Part shown: piece by piece, positions 12,610-13,963 of the stretch
How positions within the stretch are numbered: position 1 is the stretch's first letter
Layout of the letters: each line of letters opens with the position of its first letter
Source: CAXSDR01 sp964236445
GTDB lineage: Bacteria; Actinomycetota; Actinomycetes; Motilibacterales; Motilibacteraceae
Reading direction: 5' to 3'
Length of the DNA stretch: 13,963 bases
NCBI GenBank assembly: GCA_964236445.1
Contig: CAXSDR010000099.1
Span: 1-13,963 of the forward strand
Notes under the pieces: model-generated
The model's database searches: none
What the model saw: the letters and a program-made list of their open reading frames with translations, nothing else
What the model was told of the DNA's origin: nothing
Translations under genes and position numbers: made by a program

Positions 12610-12894
12610 TCACTGCTCGCAGGCGACGCCGTCGTTGTCGCGGTCGGACTTGCGGTTGGCGCCATAGAGGGACGCGCTGACCTTCGGCGCGTAGCGCGCA
12701 TGGCCCCCGCCGCGGCGGCGGTCCCTCGCGCCCGGCTTGGCGACGCCGCCGGGGTAGGTCTGGTGCATCTGGGTGCAGTTCGCGAACGTCCTGGCCGTCG
12801 CTACCAGCCGGGGCGTCGCGGCAGACGCGTGGGAGCTGCCGACCAGCAGGACGGCGAGTGCGGTGGCGCAGGCGGCGAGGAGGCGAAAGCTCAT
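12610..12894 (-). CDS. Secreted Excalibur calcium-binding domain protein
   Basis: A 94-residue exported protein. Residues 1-25 form a signal peptide (MSFRLLAACATALAVLLVG, cut likely after SHASA). The mature part is an Excalibur domain: FANCTQMHQTYPGGV (37-51), a basic loop, LYGANRKSDRDNDGVACE (76-93) with the calcium-loop-like DRDNDG and paired cysteines C40 and C92. Excalibur domains occur on extracellular nucleases and wall proteins of bacteria; alone, the role is unknown. The start is uncertain. ATG 12894 gives a clean signal peptide but lacks a nearby ribosome binding site. The strong GGGAGGAG (12925-12918) serves an out-of-frame ATG at 12913. An in-frame GTG at 12939 overlaps the permease stop by four bases. 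Confidence 0.85.
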   Translation of the reverse strand: MSFRLLAACATALAVLLVGSSHASAATPRLVATARTFANCTQMHQTYPGGVAKPGARDRRRGGGHARYAPKVSASLYGANRKSDRDNDGVACEQ

Positions 12895-12935
12895 GCACGC
12901 AGCGTGCCAGCATCTCGCTCCTCCCGGGGCGTTTT

Positions 12936-13963
12936 TCACTCGGCTCGCAGCGCGACGACAGGGTCGAGCCTGCCGGCCCGACGAGCGGGCGCCACCCCGA
13001 AGAACACGCCGACGCCGGCAGAGACGGCGAACGCCATCGCCGGCGACCACCACTGGATCACGGCAGGCAGCGGCGACACCGCCGACAGGCCCAGGGCCGC
13101 GCCGATGCCGAGCGCGATGCCGATCACCCCACCGATGGTGGTCAGCAGGACGGCCTCGACGAGGAACTGCAGCAGGATGTCGCGCTGTCGGGCACCGAGG
13201 GCCTTGCGCAGGCCGATCTCACGCGTGCGTTCCCGCACCGACACCAGCATGATGTTGGAGACCCCGACACCACCGACGAGCAGCGAGATGCCAGCGATAG
13301 CAGCCAGAACCGAGGTCAGCAGACCCAGGATCTTGCCGATCGTCCCGAGGATCTGGGTCTGCGAGACAGCCGAGAACTCGTCACCTGCGTACTTCGCCTG
13401 CAGGGCGGCGACGACTTTCGGCTGCAGGATCTCGACATCGCCGGTCGTCGGCGCCTTGACCGCCATCGCGTCGATCCGGTCGACGCCGAAGAGCCGCTGC
13501 GCCGCGGTCACCGGCACGTGCACCTCGTCATCTCGGCTGACACCGAACGTCGAGCCCTGCGGCACGAAGACACCGATCACCCTGAACCGCACCCCAGCGA
13601 TCTGCACGAAACGACCGAGCGGGTCACGGTCGCCGAACAGTGTCTTGGCCACACCGCTGCCCAGCACGGCCACTCGACGCCGGGTCGACACATCGGTCGC
13701 CGACAGGTAGTCCCCACGTGCGAGCGGTCGGTTGAAGACGTACGGCACATTCTCGGTCGTGCCGCTGATGGTGACGAACTGCGAGGCAGCACCGACGCGC
13801 ACCTCCTCTCCGGAGGTGACGGTCGCCGCCACCGCGCGAGGGTCGCCGACGACCCGCGCGAGAAGGTCGACGTCGTCGAGCTGCAGCCGACTGACGGTGG
13901 GCGCCGAGCCGAACTCGAACTTGCCCGGCACTACGAGCAGGATGTTGGACCCGAGTCCTTCGA
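12936..13963 (-). CDS. MacB/FtsX-family ABC transporter permease (5' end beyond window)
   Basis: The last 341 residues of a MacB-type ABC transporter permease; the reading frame stays open to the right edge, so the first transmembrane helix and start are outside. The visible part begins with GSNILLVVPGKFEFG, typical just after helix 1, then an extracytoplasmic MacB-type domain (VLGSGVAKTLFGDRDPLG, then VRFRVIGVF). The FtsX core follows, with three membrane helices; the first ends near GGVGVSNIMLVSV and is followed by RERTREIGLRKALGA, the coupling segment that contacts the ATPase. The end PARRAGRLDPVVALRAE is standard for the family. Substrates include peptides, antibiotics or lipoproteins, not inferable here. 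The ATPase is probably upstream, off window. Confidence 0.93.
   Translation of the reverse strand, partial: EGLGSNILLVVPGKFEFGSAPTVSRLQLDDVDLLARVVGDPRAVAATVTSGEEVRVGAASQFVTISGTTENVPYVFNRPLARGDYLSATDVSTRRRVAVLGSGVAKTLFGDRDPLGRFVQIAGVRFRVIGVFVPQGSTFGVSRDDEVHVPVTAAQRLFGVDRIDAMAVKAPTTGDVEILQPKVVAALQAKYAGDEFSAVSQTQILGTIGKILGLLTSVLAAIAGISLLVGGVGVSNIMLVSVRERTREIGLRKALGARQRDILLQFLVEAVLLTTIGGVIGIALGIGAALGLSAVSPLPAVIQWWSPAMAFAVSAGVGVFFGVAPARRAGRLDPVVALRAE

Noticed and set aside
12700..13710. 336-codon plus-strand frame
   Set aside because: Antisense to the Excalibur gene and the permease, both of which have strong family signatures.

Overview
The window is about 70% G+C, uses GTG starts freely, and carries genes and gene orders typical of Actinomycetota: an IdeR/DmdR-type iron regulator, ribosomal protein bS22, and a BldN/RsbN sigma/anti-sigma pair. 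The BldN/RsbN pair points to a developmentally complex or formerly sporulating actinomycete; I cannot name the genus. No mobile element, CRISPR array, tRNA or rRNA was seen.

Layout. (1) Positions 1-416 hold a minus-strand c-di-AMP (ydaO/yuaA-type) riboswitch whose target gene lies off the left edge, plus a possible 23-residue ORF. (2) Positions 417-2645 hold an IdeR/DtxR-type regulator (-) divergent from a class I photolyase (+). (3) Positions 2687-4504 form a tight + operon: orphan ParA ATPase, a ribbon-helix-helix-like small protein, and UdgX, the uracil-DNA-binding enzyme that crosslinks to uracil. (4) Positions 4602-5281 hold a glutaredoxin-like protein translationally coupled to a short GntR regulator (-). 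(5) Positions 5358-8897 (+) hold a SerB1-like HAD-IB phosphatase, the ECF sigma factor BldN, and its membrane anti-sigma factor RsbN. A sequence matching the BldN promoter consensus lies just upstream of rsbN. (6) Positions 8894-11139 (-) run, in transcription order, excisionase-type HTH protein, 33-aa ribosomal protein bS22, lysophospholipid acyltransferase, DUF6625 glycosyltransferase-like protein. (7) Positions 11301-13963 (-) hold AcuC deacetylase, an Excalibur-domain secreted protein, and a MacB-type ABC permease cut by the right edge.

How the genes may work together. Regions 4-6 correspond in content to the Mycobacterium tuberculosis Rv0500A-Rv0508 block (HTH, bS22, acyltransferase, SerB1, glutaredoxin) and to the Streptomyces bldN-rsbN neighbourhood, so the centre is an old conserved actinobacterial locus. 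The bldN-rsbN pair looks like a feedback circuit in which the sigma factor drives its own membrane inhibitor. The ParA-RHH-UdgX operon with the nearby photolyase forms a DNA maintenance cluster and is the least explained part.

Four first-in-unit genes (phr, parA-like, HAD phosphatase, acuC) share the layout TAnnnT, exactly six bases, start codon. This predicts leaderless mRNAs.
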